A stretch of 21,083 bases of DNA, from the IMG/VR virus record IMGVR_UViG_3300034106_002537, positions 1 to 21,083 of that record. One strand, given 5' to 3'. Of this stretch, positions 6,969-14,263 are shown piece after piece; position 1 is the first letter of the stretch, and every line of letters begins with the position of its first letter. A program made the position numbers and the translations under genes. This stretch comes from a virus. The notes under the pieces are model-generated. The model was not told the DNA's origin and did not search any database. It saw only the letters and a list, made by a program, of their open reading frames with translations.

Positions 6969-8150
6969 TTAGAGTAGCACAGCACCGGCCCCTACGGATT
7001 TCACCGCGGCAAGCTCGGCGTAAACGAGCGCGTCGACCATATCGTCATGGTCGGCCTCGGGGAATGAAAGCAGTTCACGTTCGAACTCAGGTGTTAGCCC
7101 TCGCACGTGAGAGACAAGCAGTTGTTCGTAGCGAGCGTGCAGGCCTTGGAATCGTGTCACCTTGTCGCGCTCTGGTTTGACGGCGCGGACGGGCAAGGAT
7201 GTCTTGCGGAGTAGCTCTTGCACCACGGCCACTTGATACTGCACGGCTTCGATGTTGATGCGCTGCGGGTTCCATTTGGCCGCCATCGAAACTATCATTT
7301 GGACGATTTCGTGAAAGCCCTCTTTGCCACGCCAGATGTCCAGCACGTACCGACGGCCTGAATCCTTATCGTAGCCGATGACGGCGATAGCTGAGTAGTC
7401 TGCGGTTTCGGATTTGGAAATAGCCAGGTCAACGCCCATGCCGATCTTTAGGCCAGACGGGACAGACGAGCTGTCCATATACGTGATCATCTCACGTTTG
7501 ATGAGAGCCCCCTGAACGTCGATGAACTCGGCAAGGTACTCTTGTGCGAACACGGTAGATGGGAGCTCGGTACGTGCCGCGTCGATTTCGTCAGCGGCGA
7601 TGAACGGATTAGCGGACGTAGGCATCTGCCAGTACGTCCATACCTCGTCTGTCTTCGCACGTTCTGACAAATGATAGAAGTAGTTACGGCCCTTCGGTGT
7701 CGAGAAGAACCACGCATCACCACGATAGTCGGATAGCGTTGGACGTATGGCCATCGTCCATGCCTCCTCCAAATCGGGAACCATAGCAGCTTCGTCAATG
7801 ATCACCCGGCCGTACTTCCTACCACGCACCGCGTCGAAGTTGTCCAGCGACCACATGTCGAGTTGACCACCGTTGATGTACGTGATGCGCTTTTCAGACT
7901 CGTTCGTTTCTGCTATCACATCTCGGAAGTCGCGTTTGATCGTGCGCCAGACTTCCATCAACATCTTGTAAGTCGGGGCGAAGTACGCCGCAGGCTTGCC
8001 CGTGGTAATCATGTCACCTAATGCCGCCTCGGCCAGCACTGTCTTGCCCCACCGACGTCCGCAGTTTACGACGTTAAAACGCCTGCGCCCACCCCATACG
8101 GTTTGCTGGCCAGAATGCAGTTCGAACCTGAGATCAATGCGCTTCGGCAT
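6969..8150 (-). CDS. terL: Terminase large subunit
   Basis: 393 residues from the ATG at 8150. A TTG at 8177 could extend it by nine residues but would deepen the overlap with the small subunit, while the ATG has an AGGA eight bases upstream. ATPase domain: Walker A GRRWGKT (31-37), Walker B VIIDEA (116-121), coupling motif FFSTPKG (148-154). RNase H-like nuclease domain: GVDLA with Asp241, INIEAV with Glu301, and HDDMVDAL with Asp370. This is the motor and headful- or end-cutting nuclease that pumps DNA through the portal. It overlaps the small-subunit gene by 17 bases and lies next to the portal, the standard packaging order. Confidence 0.95.
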   Translation of the reverse strand: MPKRIDLRFELHSGQQTVWGGRRRFNVVNCGRRWGKTVLAEAALGDMITTGKPAAYFAPTYKMLMEVWRTIKRDFRDVIAETNESEKRITYINGGQLDMWSLDNFDAVRGRKYGRVIIDEAAMVPDLEEAWTMAIRPTLSDYRGDAWFFSTPKGRNYFYHLSERAKTDEVWTYWQMPTSANPFIAADEIDAARTELPSTVFAQEYLAEFIDVQGALIKREMITYMDSSSVPSGLKIGMGVDLAISKSETADYSAIAVIGYDKDSGRRYVLDIWRGKEGFHEIVQMIVSMAAKWNPQRINIEAVQYQVAVVQELLRKTSLPVRAVKPERDKVTRFQGLHARYEQLLVSHVRGLTPEFERELLSFPEADHDDMVDALVYAELAAVKSVGAGAVLL

Positions 8151-8526
8151 CGTCTTCGTCCTGACGTGCCCCGCCAATGGTTACGGTGATGGATTGTTCG
8201 CCCTTGACAGTCTGCTCTACCTCTTGGCGATCCCGCCAGCCGAGTACGTTCTTGGCAATGAAGATGGCGACTGAGCCGTTGCCCTTTTCGATGTTGCCCG
8301 TAGCATGGTCGTCGAGTAGTGAGGCGATACGATGCTTGCAAGCGAGGCGCACATCTTTAACCGCGGCGGAAAACTCGGGGTAAATCTTCTCCCATTCGCG
8401 CACGGTTTCGTCATGGATTCCGAGGTGAGTTGCCAGCTGTTCAATGTACATACCCCGGTCAACGGCTTCTGCCATCAACGGCTGTATTCGTTCCCAGCTG
8501 TACTCACGTGGTCTTCCGCCCGGCAT
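8134..8526 (-). CDS. terS: Terminase small subunit
   Basis: 130 residues from the ATG at 8526, chosen over a TTG at 8544 because GAGG lies five bases upstream. The protein starts with MPGGRPREYSWE, typical of small terminases. Residues ~25-55 form a helix-turn-helix (EQLATHLGIHDETVREWEK) that would recognise the packaging site. The following helical region (CKHRIASLLDDHATGNIEKG, then SVAIFIAKNVLGWRDRQEVE) is the oligomerisation part. The acidic C-terminus (DEDDAEAH) may contact the large subunit. Position directly before terL supports the call. Confidence 0.88.
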   Translation of the reverse strand: MPGGRPREYSWERIQPLMAEAVDRGMYIEQLATHLGIHDETVREWEKIYPEFSAAVKDVRLACKHRIASLLDDHATGNIEKGNGSVAIFIAKNVLGWRDRQEVEQTVKGEQSITVTIGGARQDEDDAEAH

Positions 8527-8546
8527 TTTGCCCTCGTTAGTCAATA

Positions 8547-8596
8547 CACAAACCTAGCCTAACATCCAAATGAAAACCTAACAGTGTAGGGATTTT
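8547..8596 (-). promoter_or_regulatory. Shared intergenic element, copy 2 (hairpin plus promoter-like boxes)
   Basis: On the minus strand: AAAATCCCTA, a six-base loop, TAGGTTTTC, then ATTTGGA, eight bases and TAGGTTTGTG. The inverted AAAA..CCTA/TAGG..TTTT arms span the end of the DnaA-like gene, whose stop is inside the element, and form a weak hairpin with a T-run. TAGGTTTG is a perfect match to the TAnnTTTG form of a Bacteroidota -7 box. The first base of the small-terminase ATG lies 20 bases further on. The same design occurs at 4985-5033. A weak terminator followed by a late promoter is the simplest reading; this is inference. Confidence 0.45.
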
Positions 8597-8868
8597 ATCA
8601 GCGCTTGGATGATTTGCCCCTCATCAGACTGCGAAGGTAGATCAGCGACGGCGTCGATGCCCATGGTGACAGTGATACGATTCCACTTGCAATGCCGAGC
8701 GATCACCCTACGTGGCCATCCGAGGTGCTCATTTAGCACAAACCAGGCAATGCGACGGGCGCGGGCTGCGTTATGGGTCTTGCCGTTGTGGGCTTCGTAG
8801 ACGTCCATATCGCATAGAGTGGCAGCGCGTTGCATGATGTCGTTGTATGTGGTTTGGGTTGGTGTCAT
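8578..8868 (-). CDS. Small DNA-binding protein resembling DnaA domain IV
   Basis: 96 residues. Residues ~30-70 follow the pattern of the C-terminal DNA-binding domain of DnaA: a basic helix (ARARRIAWFVLNEH), a short turn (LGWPRRVIARHC), and a recognition-like helix (WNRITVTMGIDAV) where DnaA has its HSTV-type signature. There is no AAA+ domain. Phages do carry such stand-alone domain IV-like proteins; they may bind DnaA-box-like sites at the phage origin or act as regulators. The ATG at 8868 was chosen (AGGA eight bases upstream, ATGA overlap with the HNH gene) over an upstream TTG. It lies between nuclease genes and terminase. The DNA-binding role is inferred. Confidence 0.65.
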   Translation of the reverse strand: MTPTQTTYNDIMQRAATLCDMDVYEAHNGKTHNAARARRIAWFVLNEHLGWPRRVIARHCKWNRITVTMGIDAVADLPSQSDEGQIIQALIKSLHC

Positions 8869-9353
8869 GGGCTCATTCCTAAAAGTTGTGCGCAATCAAT
8901 CATGTTTGGTCTCTCCCACGGCGGCATAGTGCGATATCTGTCAATCATGTAATCGAAAAAAGTACCGTGATATCCATAATCTATTTCAGATGCCCACTCA
9001 CGATTTGCATTACACCAACAACAGGCTGGAACCAAGTTTGTGGGCCTGTTGTCTAATTTGTCAGAGTTGAGGTGATCAACATTTACAACTTTCTGTTGTG
9101 CATGATTTACGTTTACACGCATTTTCCAAAGTATTGGGTAATCGCAATAACTACATTCGCTGTAATAGGGCGCACCATGTGATAGCCAGCAGATCAGACG
9201 ATGTGCAGGCACTTCCCCGTTTTTGTTTGCCATTGGTGATTTTGGTAAATACACGCTGAAATACGGCTTAGGAGCAAATAGTTTAATCTCATCATCAGGC
9301 AATAATTCAGATAAAATATATATCGTTTGTTGCTTCCGTTGTTCTTTTGTCAT
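8865..9353 (-). CDS. HNH endonuclease
   Basis: 162 residues. The HNH core is clear: a CSYC pair (Cys67, Cys70), the VDHLNSDKLDNRPTNLVPAC segment with the Asp-His pair (93-94) and Asn106, and a second cysteine pair CWC (Cys112, Cys114). The cysteines suggest a structural zinc. The N-terminal APKPYFSVYLP and VPAHRLICWLSHG resemble phage HNH proteins of the homing type. The gene is visibly richer in A and T than both neighbours, as expected for an inserted mobile gene, yet it joins both neighbours by ATGA overlaps. It could be a free-standing homing endonuclease or a packaging-related nuclease; its distance of only one gene from the terminases allows either. Confidence 0.85.
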   Translation of the reverse strand: MTKEQRKQQTIYILSELLPDDEIKLFAPKPYFSVYLPKSPMANKNGEVPAHRLICWLSHGAPYYSECSYCDYPILWKMRVNVNHAQQKVVNVDHLNSDKLDNRPTNLVPACCWCNANREWASEIDYGYHGTFFDYMIDRYRTMPPWERPNMIDCAQLLGMSP

Positions 9354-9823
9354 TGCCTATCCCCTATTATTTCCAATGCTTTAACAGCTTCGTCTAAACT
9401 GGTCACCACGAGATAGACCATGCCGTACCGGTGGCAGCAGTCGCGGAATCTGACTTGGGATTCGGATAGCCTATTGCGTGTTTTTGGCCGTTTGACTTCC
9501 AAGAACACGGCCTTGCCGTTGCGATAGACCACCAAATCCGAGTGCCCGGCAGTGGCGTTGATGTTCGTAACGCGATACGATGACAGCCGTGTTCCGGATT
9601 CAGCTTCCATGGTGCTCGAATTGATCCGCACGACCAAAAAACCGAGCTTTTCAAGACCACCAGCAATATTTCGCTGTATGTCCTGTTCACGCAATGGCCT
9701 TTTTTGGCCGTTTCCAGCCCCGCCACGGCGTTTTTCTGCCTTAAGCCTAGTCCAAGTACGTTCCGAACGTTCATCGGCCTCCCAAATCAATTTGTGGAGA
9801 TCGTCGTCATTCGAATTCAGCAT
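9350..9823 (-). CDS. VRR-NUC domain nuclease
   Basis: 157 residues from the ATG at 9823; a GTG at 9856 would lengthen it by 11 residues. The C-terminal ~110 residues match a VRR-NUC (PD-(D/E)XK) nuclease: REQDIQRNIAGGLEKLG with Glu47, then AGHSDLVVYRNGKAVFLEVKRP with Asp96, Glu109 and Lys111, and LSESQVRFRD with Gln123. In phages such proteins are small nucleases found in replication modules and are thought to resolve or trim branched DNA. The N-terminal ~40 residues are charged and probably flexible. The gene overlaps the upstream unknown gene by 17 bases and the HNH gene by four. Confidence 0.85.
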   Translation of the reverse strand: MLNSNDDDLHKLIWEADERSERTWTRLKAEKRRGGAGNGQKRPLREQDIQRNIAGGLEKLGFLVVRINSSTMEAESGTRLSSYRVTNINATAGHSDLVVYRNGKAVFLEVKRPKTRNRLSESQVRFRDCCHRYGMVYLVVTSLDEAVKALEIIGDRQ

Positions 9824-10373
9824 GGCACACCCATCGCTTGGTGATTGGATCAACACTCCAGACGAACCGATCGATATTCGACCGGTTCATCATCGCAATC
9901 GTGGACTGACGGTCTCCGACGCTTCGCAGATGATCCGCGGCGGCGAGCACCTGATCGGCAGGGATCAGTTCAGCAGGTTGCAAGTCAAAGCCGACCATCT
10001 CGAGGATGTCCTCGGTTTGGGGTTCGAAGGCGTCGCCCATCTCGCAGTTGTGACGCCTAGCGAACCATGCTCCCCAAATGTCCTGTTCTGGGTTGTTACC
10101 CCTGTTATCGGTAAATACATCGTTTCTAAGACTATTACTATAGACTTCTTTTACAGAATCTATCAAACTATGTTTTAAGGTATAACAGGGGGTAACAGAT
10201 GGTGTTAACTGATCCTCGCAAGGCGTTGACAAAACAGGGACTTGCGGCTCGACTACGTAGTTATACGTATCGCCACCTTGACCCATAACAGTACGGGAAA
10301 AATTTTCGTAATCCTTGGGGTCTTGTCCGTATTTCTGCTGAATTCCCGCAATTTTAGAACGAATCCTGCTCAC
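9807..10373 (-). CDS. Unknown protein downstream of primase
   Basis: 188 residues that I do not recognise. The GTG start at 10373 is supported by GGAGG six bases upstream, a very good ribosome-binding site. The N-terminus is basic (MSRIRSKIAGIQQKYG). The middle (SVTPCYTLKHSLIDSVKEVY to RGNNPEQD) lies in a conspicuously AT-rich stretch. The C-terminal half is acidic and helical (FDLQPAELIPADQVLAAADHL) and ends with DRFVWSVDPITKRWVC. No membrane segment and no catalytic motif are evident. It overlaps the primase gene by 20 bases, so it is probably made together with it and may serve in replication. Confidence 0.6.
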   Translation of the reverse strand: MSRIRSKIAGIQQKYGQDPKDYENFSRTVMGQGGDTYNYVVEPQVPVLSTPCEDQLTPSVTPCYTLKHSLIDSVKEVYSNSLRNDVFTDNRGNNPEQDIWGAWFARRHNCEMGDAFEPQTEDILEMVGFDLQPAELIPADQVLAAADHLRSVGDRQSTIAMMNRSNIDRFVWSVDPITKRWVCHAEFE

Positions 10374-12456
10374 GTTGGCCCTCCACTAGTTTGACCTGAT
10401 GATTAGCAGACACGACCACTTGATACCCGTGGATGACCTTCTCTTCGTAACGTTTTGAGGTCTTTAGATACCCTGCTTTGCCAAGCGATTTGCCCATCGC
10501 TGCCACCGTCCGACCATCGACAGATAGAAACCTACCGATACCTTGCAAGATGCTGGAGATCTCATGTGCAACATCCGTCGCCGTCTTCGGCCGTCCCTCA
10601 ACAGTCGCTGCCCTGACATAAATCTCGACAAGGTCATCGGTCATGGTGTTCTGTTGGAAAGGCTTGTTATACTCATTCAGCAGGTCGATGTCCTCAGCAT
10701 CCAGCCAATAAGGAAAGCGCGTGCTGTAAAGATGCAAGGCCTGTGCCCATACCTTGTCGATGGAGATCGCCATGACCTTTGCCATATCGACGTGGCCCCC
10801 TAATGCGATCACCGGAAACCGTCTCGACCCCGTTTCGTCGCTCAGGAAGTTTCGCCTATTCACAGACCCGATGTATGACACAATGCGTCTGATGGTCACG
10901 AAAGCCCGCCCGTAGGGTGGCCTGACGCGGTCGGAGGCCTTCGTGATGATGCCTTTCATTGCTTCGGCTTCGCGCTTGTTCATCGACTCGAGTTCGTCGT
11001 CGACTGCTATGAACGACGAGCCCAGGACTAGCTTATCGTCTTTCTCCCCTGATATGCTGCCCTCGTAATAGTGATTCTTGCGAAGCGCATCAGGGCACAA
11101 ATACCGAATGAATCGCGTCTTGCCGACACCCTGAGCCCCTTGCAAGATCGGCATCAGATGATTCGGGTGGTTGTCAATAGCACACGCCACGGCCCCGACC
11201 AGCCACTTGCGAATGATGCCATCATTGAACCTGCTAATCACCTCAGCAGGGTAATGACTGTTGGTATCGACAGGCAAGCAAGCGGCCAGCGCTCCAATGT
11301 GGTCAGCATCCTCGGGTCGCCATTCCGGCAGGTTCTCAAAATAGTCTATTATCGGGTTGAATCGTGGGGCAAAGTCTGACATCAGGATTTCCCATATCTT
11401 CGTCGACGGTATCTTGATTCCCGATGCCCTCATCTTGCGTAAGCACGAGTGAACATAGTAGTCCGACATCGGTTCCCATTCCTGCTCACGGACGTCTTTG
11501 TATTCTACGCACAGCGTGACGTCGTTGTATCGAAATTGCCCACTTGCCAGCAGCCACGATTCGGCAGCGTCATAAGCTTCGATCGCCGTCGTCGGGGCCT
11601 CGCGCATCATGTTCTTTGGCGGCTGGTAGCCGTGTTTCTTGGCGATGTAGATAACCGTCCCAATACCGACTTTCGTAAGCCTGTTGGCATATAGCTTGCG
11701 ATATGGGATGGTAGATGGTGACCACTTCTCTAATGCCTGGCACACGTCATCCGTGCATCCGTAATAGTTGAACACGCCGGCCACAGTCCGTTTCCAGTCG
11801 AGGTGCTCCTGATGAGGTGGCACGAAAGCCAACATCTGGCGTAGATCGTCCATTGTGAGGTCGCGGTCTTTGAACGCTTCAAACTGTACTTCGCTGGCGT
11901 GCGCTTCGTCGTCCTCGCCTACCATCTCATCGACTACGGTCTTGCCGATCGTCTTTCGAAACCAAATCGTTTCTGCCTGCGGGTTGCCATACCATATCCG
12001 CACGGCGTCGCGCGTGTTCGTATCACCTTCGTAGCGTGCGCACAAAACGCTCACAACGCGCTTGTATTCCTCAACCCTACGGATGGGCGCGTCGAGAATG
12101 AAAACGATCCTGTATCGCGGATGTTCAGGCGTATGGCTTGCCGTCGTGTATGCAAACGCGGCATTGGCGGCGAGAAACGGATCGTCTTTCAACGTGTCGA
12201 ATGCCGTCTTGCCGTGATCGACGTCGACACCGACGACCTGCGCAGACTTGAAAGACGCTACTGTCCTATGGCAGTATTGCGTCTTCTCGTTCGCCACCAG
12301 GTCAGCGCAGCATATGGCGTGGCCCTTGACTGCCAGATGATCGTGCAAATCGTACATGGTCATTTCGAGCGACTGCAGGCGATCTGATAGGGCCAAAAAA
12401 TCTTCACGGGAGGCCTTGCCTATGACCTCCCGTGATACTGTAAGTCTGAATTGCAT
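10354..12456 (-). CDS. PrimPol-VapE fusion: primase-helicase for phage replication
   Basis: 700 residues. The N-terminal part looks like an archaeo-eukaryotic primase-polymerase (BT4734/VirE-N style): VVGVDVDHG carries the Asp-x-Asp metal pair (Asp78, Asp80) and SHTPEHPRYRIVF (107-119) resembles the Ser-x-His nucleotide motif, followed by RDAVRIWYGNP. Residues ~190-275 are a helical linker. The C-terminal half is a VapE-type superfamily 3-like helicase: Walker A LQGAQGVGKT (ends 447), acidic Walker B FIAVDDELE (482-490), and SYIGSVNRRNFLSDETGSRRFP (527-548). Both priming and unwinding would thus sit in one protein, as in many phages and satellites. The ATG overlaps the TAA of the tiny gene upstream. 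Function is inferred from motifs. Confidence 0.88.
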   Translation of the reverse strand: MQFRLTVSREVIGKASREDFLALSDRLQSLEMTMYDLHDHLAVKGHAICCADLVANEKTQYCHRTVASFKSAQVVGVDVDHGKTAFDTLKDDPFLAANAAFAYTTASHTPEHPRYRIVFILDAPIRRVEEYKRVVSVLCARYEGDTNTRDAVRIWYGNPQAETIWFRKTIGKTVVDEMVGEDDEAHASEVQFEAFKDRDLTMDDLRQMLAFVPPHQEHLDWKRTVAGVFNYYGCTDDVCQALEKWSPSTIPYRKLYANRLTKVGIGTVIYIAKKHGYQPPKNMMREAPTTAIEAYDAAESWLLASGQFRYNDVTLCVEYKDVREQEWEPMSDYYVHSCLRKMRASGIKIPSTKIWEILMSDFAPRFNPIIDYFENLPEWRPEDADHIGALAACLPVDTNSHYPAEVISRFNDGIIRKWLVGAVACAIDNHPNHLMPILQGAQGVGKTRFIRYLCPDALRKNHYYEGSISGEKDDKLVLGSSFIAVDDELESMNKREAEAMKGIITKASDRVRPPYGRAFVTIRRIVSYIGSVNRRNFLSDETGSRRFPVIALGGHVDMAKVMAISIDKVWAQALHLYSTRFPYWLDAEDIDLLNEYNKPFQQNTMTDDLVEIYVRAATVEGRPKTATDVAHEISSILQGIGRFLSVDGRTVAAMGKSLGKAGYLKTSKRYEEKVIHGYQVVVSANHQVKLVEGQREQDSF

Positions 12457-12593
12457 TAGTCCCCCGTTAGTGCTTGATAAACTGTCGTGATAGTGTCGAC
12501 GACGTGCAATAGTGCATACATCATCGCGAATGTCAAAGCCGCAATCGTGAGGTAGCCGATGACCTCAGCAACACGTACGGCGTAGCGTTTCAT
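12456..12593 (-). CDS. Tiny single-span membrane protein
   Basis: A 45-residue gene easily missed because of its size. It begins MKRYAVRVAEVIGYLT and continues with a hydrophobic stretch (IAALTFAMMYALLHVV, residues ~11-32) long enough for one membrane span, after a short basic N-terminus. It ends ALTGD. Its ATG overlaps the upstream gene's stop (ATGA) and its TAA overlaps the primase ATG (TAATG), so it fits exactly between two genes. That fit is the main reason to believe it. Small membrane proteins in phage early regions can act in exclusion, host takeover or holin-like roles; nothing here decides among them. Confidence 0.65.
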   Translation of the reverse strand: MKRYAVRVAEVIGYLTIAALTFAMMYALLHVVDTITTVYQALTGD

Positions 12594-12841
12594 GGCGTAG
12601 CCTCCGAAGGGTCGACGTCACGGCTGCAATGCGCACTGTACTCAAAATCACAACCATACTTACGTGTTCCAATCAATTTTGAAAACCTGTAATGTTCTCC
12701 ATCCACATTGTGAATGTCGATACTAAACAGCCCATGAAGAGGTAAAGACTTCGCTGCGTCGTACGCCTTAGCCCAAGTGCTATGTACTGAACATAGATCG
12801 TTCGTTTCGTAATCATCCCACATCAAACAGTAGACTTTCAT
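12590..12841 (-). CDS. Small unknown protein with MKVYxxMWD start
   Basis: 83 residues from the ATG at 12841, which makes an ATGA overlap with the upstream gene and has GGGGG about five bases upstream; an ATG at 12853 is possible but less well placed. The opening MKVYCLMWDDYETNDLCSVHSTWAKAYDAAKSL recalls small phage proteins that read as a strand, a gap and an alpha helix (alike to DUF7336-type proteins, from memory). Several Cys and His residues are present but with no clear zinc pattern. Function unknown. Confidence 0.6.
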   Translation of the reverse strand: MKVYCLMWDDYETNDLCSVHSTWAKAYDAAKSLPLHGLFSIDIHNVDGEHYRFSKLIGTRKYGCDFEYSAHCSRDVDPSEATP

Positions 12842-13038
12842 GCATGCCCCCATACAACGTGGTCGTCGTCCTGATCATCGCTATCGACTTCGACGACGAT
12901 CCATTGCGGAAACGGCACGTCCTTAAAACGATTTAGCTGTTCGCACCGCGCTTCGGCACTGCTAAGGGTAGGGTATTGACTGTGCACAGTGTAATTGTCA
13001 GCGTTGACGATTTGGTATCGGGCTGGTGCGTCAATCAT
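12838..13038 (-). CDS. Small unknown acidic protein
   Basis: 66 residues from the ATG at 13038. The frame is open further upstream, but that would overlap the previous gene by about 110 bases. The ATG at 13038 has GGTGA four bases upstream and overlaps the stop of a ten-codon mini-ORF. The protein begins MIDAPARYQIVNADNYTVHS, has a helical middle (LSSAEARCEQLNRF) and a C-terminal strand and acidic tail (WIVVEVDSDDQDDDHVVW). The pattern of a strand, a helix with SSAEAR, and another strand suggests a compact alpha-beta fold like its downstream neighbour. Function unknown. Confidence 0.6.
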   Translation of the reverse strand: MIDAPARYQIVNADNYTVHSQYPTLSSAEARCEQLNRFKDVPFPQWIVVEVDSDDQDDDHVVWGHA

Positions 13039-13067
13039 AGCGTCACCGTTTTGCATTTGTTGTTCAT
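13035..13067 (-). promoter_or_regulatory. Ten-codon mini-ORF between two genes
   Basis: The ATG at 13067 has GGAG five bases upstream and shares ATGA with the stop of the upstream gene. It encodes MNNKCKTVTL and stops in a second ATGA shared with the ATG at 13038. It could be a leader that passes ribosomes from one gene to the next, or a small peptide. The exact joints at both ends are visible; use by the ribosome is inferred. Confidence 0.35.
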
Positions 13068-13432
13068 ACAAACTCCGTAGTAATCGGCTCCCATGTGCTG
13101 AGCCGGAATTGTGTGTAATACTCGTGATACTTGGCAGTATACTTGATGACTTCAGTCTCGACCTGGTAACCACGTTTCTGCAGCGTCGCGATACACCATC
13201 TCAGCACGGTCGGTGACATCTTCCACATCTCCCGAGCCATTACGGTGGTCAGCCATTCACCCGAACGCATGTAGTCGAAGACCTCTTGAATCCTGCCGTG
13301 GTTATTCTTGTGTTCGGCATATAAGTAGATTCTCATGTCGGGTGCTGAGGGCCTTGCAGACTGTGCACGTTCTCGAAACATTGCAGCAGCCTGGTCGGTG
13401 TAGATAAGTCTGGTGGCCCATTTGGTTTTCAT
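13064..13432 (-). CDS. Winged-helix-like small protein
   Basis: 122 residues. Residues ~45-95 read as a winged helix-turn-helix: RIQEVFDYMRSGEWLTT, AREMWKMSPTVLRWCIATLQKRG as the helix pair, then YQVETEVIKY and YHEYYTQFRL as the wing strands. This suggests DNA binding, perhaps regulation or replication initiation, but no family name can be given. It joins the upstream gene by ATGA. Nothing visible suggests a ligand domain. Confidence 0.6.
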   Translation of the reverse strand: MKTKWATRLIYTDQAAAMFRERAQSARPSAPDMRIYLYAEHKNNHGRIQEVFDYMRSGEWLTTVMAREMWKMSPTVLRWCIATLQKRGYQVETEVIKYTAKYHEYYTQFRLSTWEPITTEFV

Positions 13433-13800
13433 GGCTGTTCCCCTGTCTTACGCATCTGCTTCACACAAATCTCGTGATACATCGGTATCCGCTGCATCCA
13501 CGACTTGTTTCGTTCCCTCTTGTTCGGCAGGGTGATCGTCCGTGACGGTGGATGTTTACCAGCCGCCTGCTTACGTGTCCGGTCGGTGATGCGCACAGCC
13601 CAGTAGATCTTGCCATTGGCATTATAGTGCGCTTCGCCTCTGATGGCCAGCCCTTGCCGTATGTGCTGGGCTGCGCCTCCGGTGCGTTCGTATAAGAGAA
13701 TCTCAGCATCTTGAATACCGGCCTCCTTAGCTTCCCGGTAGCGTTCGGCAAATGCCGTGTCGGCTGCGGTCAGCTCTTGAATTTTAGAATCGATGGGCAT
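13429..13800 (-). CDS. Unknown basic protein
   Basis: 123 residues that I do not recognise. The ATG at 13800 has GAGGTGA five bases upstream, an excellent ribosome-binding site. The N-terminal half is helical and acidic (ELTAADTAFAERYREAKEAG, then DAEILLYERTGGAAQHIRQG). The C-terminal half is strongly basic (DRTRKQAAGKHPPSR, PNKRERNKSWMQRIP). The basic tail could bind nucleic acid, as expected for a gene set between an SSB-like protein and the primase, but this is a guess. It overlaps the downstream gene by four bases. Confidence 0.6.
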   Translation of the reverse strand: MPIDSKIQELTAADTAFAERYREAKEAGIQDAEILLYERTGGAAQHIRQGLAIRGEAHYNANGKIYWAVRITDRTRKQAAGKHPPSRTITLPNKRERNKSWMQRIPMYHEICVKQMRKTGEQP

Positions 13801-13804
13801 CGCA

Positions 13805-14263
13805 TCACCTCACGAACGGATTACTTGCCAGTTGCCCGTAGACGTTGTGGTATTGATACGCACGTGCCACGGTGTCTTTATCAATCCCCAGCGCCTGCAA
13901 TGCCGTCTGCACGTCATTCGCCGCGCGTTGTCGTAGGGCTTCAGTGCGTTCGGCTTCGACACGCCTTCGCACCTGTTCCATGAATTCCATGTCTGATATT
14001 TGCCCCCGCACTTCGCTGAGTACACGCTGCTCAATAGCCTCGCGTCGCTCTGCTAAGGTCTTACTACGGGCTTGCTCGACTTCGGCGGCTACCCTAACCA
14101 GAGCCGCGAGCACGTCCCCACCTGGGGGGACGTACTCGTGCGTTGTGGTGTATTTCGTTCCGTCATCGGTTAGGCTGGGAATGCGTCCCCAGACGTGGCA
14201 GTGGCGGTCGTTGAGATACTTGTAAAACACTCCGGGCCGGTATGTTTTGAATCCTGTTTTCAT
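13805..14263 (-). CDS. Unknown coiled-coil protein
   Basis: 152 residues from the ATG at 14263, with AAGGGG about seven bases upstream. A longer frame would run far into the previous gene and start with an unlikely basic Pro-rich stretch. Residues 1-45 (MKTGFKTYRPGVFYKYLNDR, then VWGRIPSLTDDGTKYTTTHE) form a small beta-like part. Residues ~48-135 are a long charged helix with heptad-like spacing (AAEVEQARSKTLAERREAIE, VRRRVEAERTEALRQRA), a likely coiled coil. The end is short and aromatic. It follows the SSB-like gene directly and may work with it, but no function can be named. Confidence 0.6.
   Translation of the reverse strand: MKTGFKTYRPGVFYKYLNDRHCHVWGRIPSLTDDGTKYTTTHEYVPPGGDVLAALVRVAAEVEQARSKTLAERREAIEQRVLSEVRGQISDMEFMEQVRRRVEAERTEALRQRAANDVQTALQALGIDKDTVARAYQYHNVYGQLASNPFVR

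Noticed and set aside
9403-9774. 123-codon minus-strand frame inside the nuclease gene
   Set aside because: Trp/Cys/Ser-rich text with no motif, and the overlapping frame has a complete VRR-NUC active site.
9552-10178. 208-codon frame on the plus strand
   Set aside because: Lies opposite two well-supported genes (VRR-NUC nuclease and the gene with a GGAGG start). Its sequence has no recognisable motif.
11899-12387. 162-codon plus-strand frame opposite the primase
   Set aside because: Antisense to the PrimPol motifs; Arg/Val-rich shadow with no features of its own.
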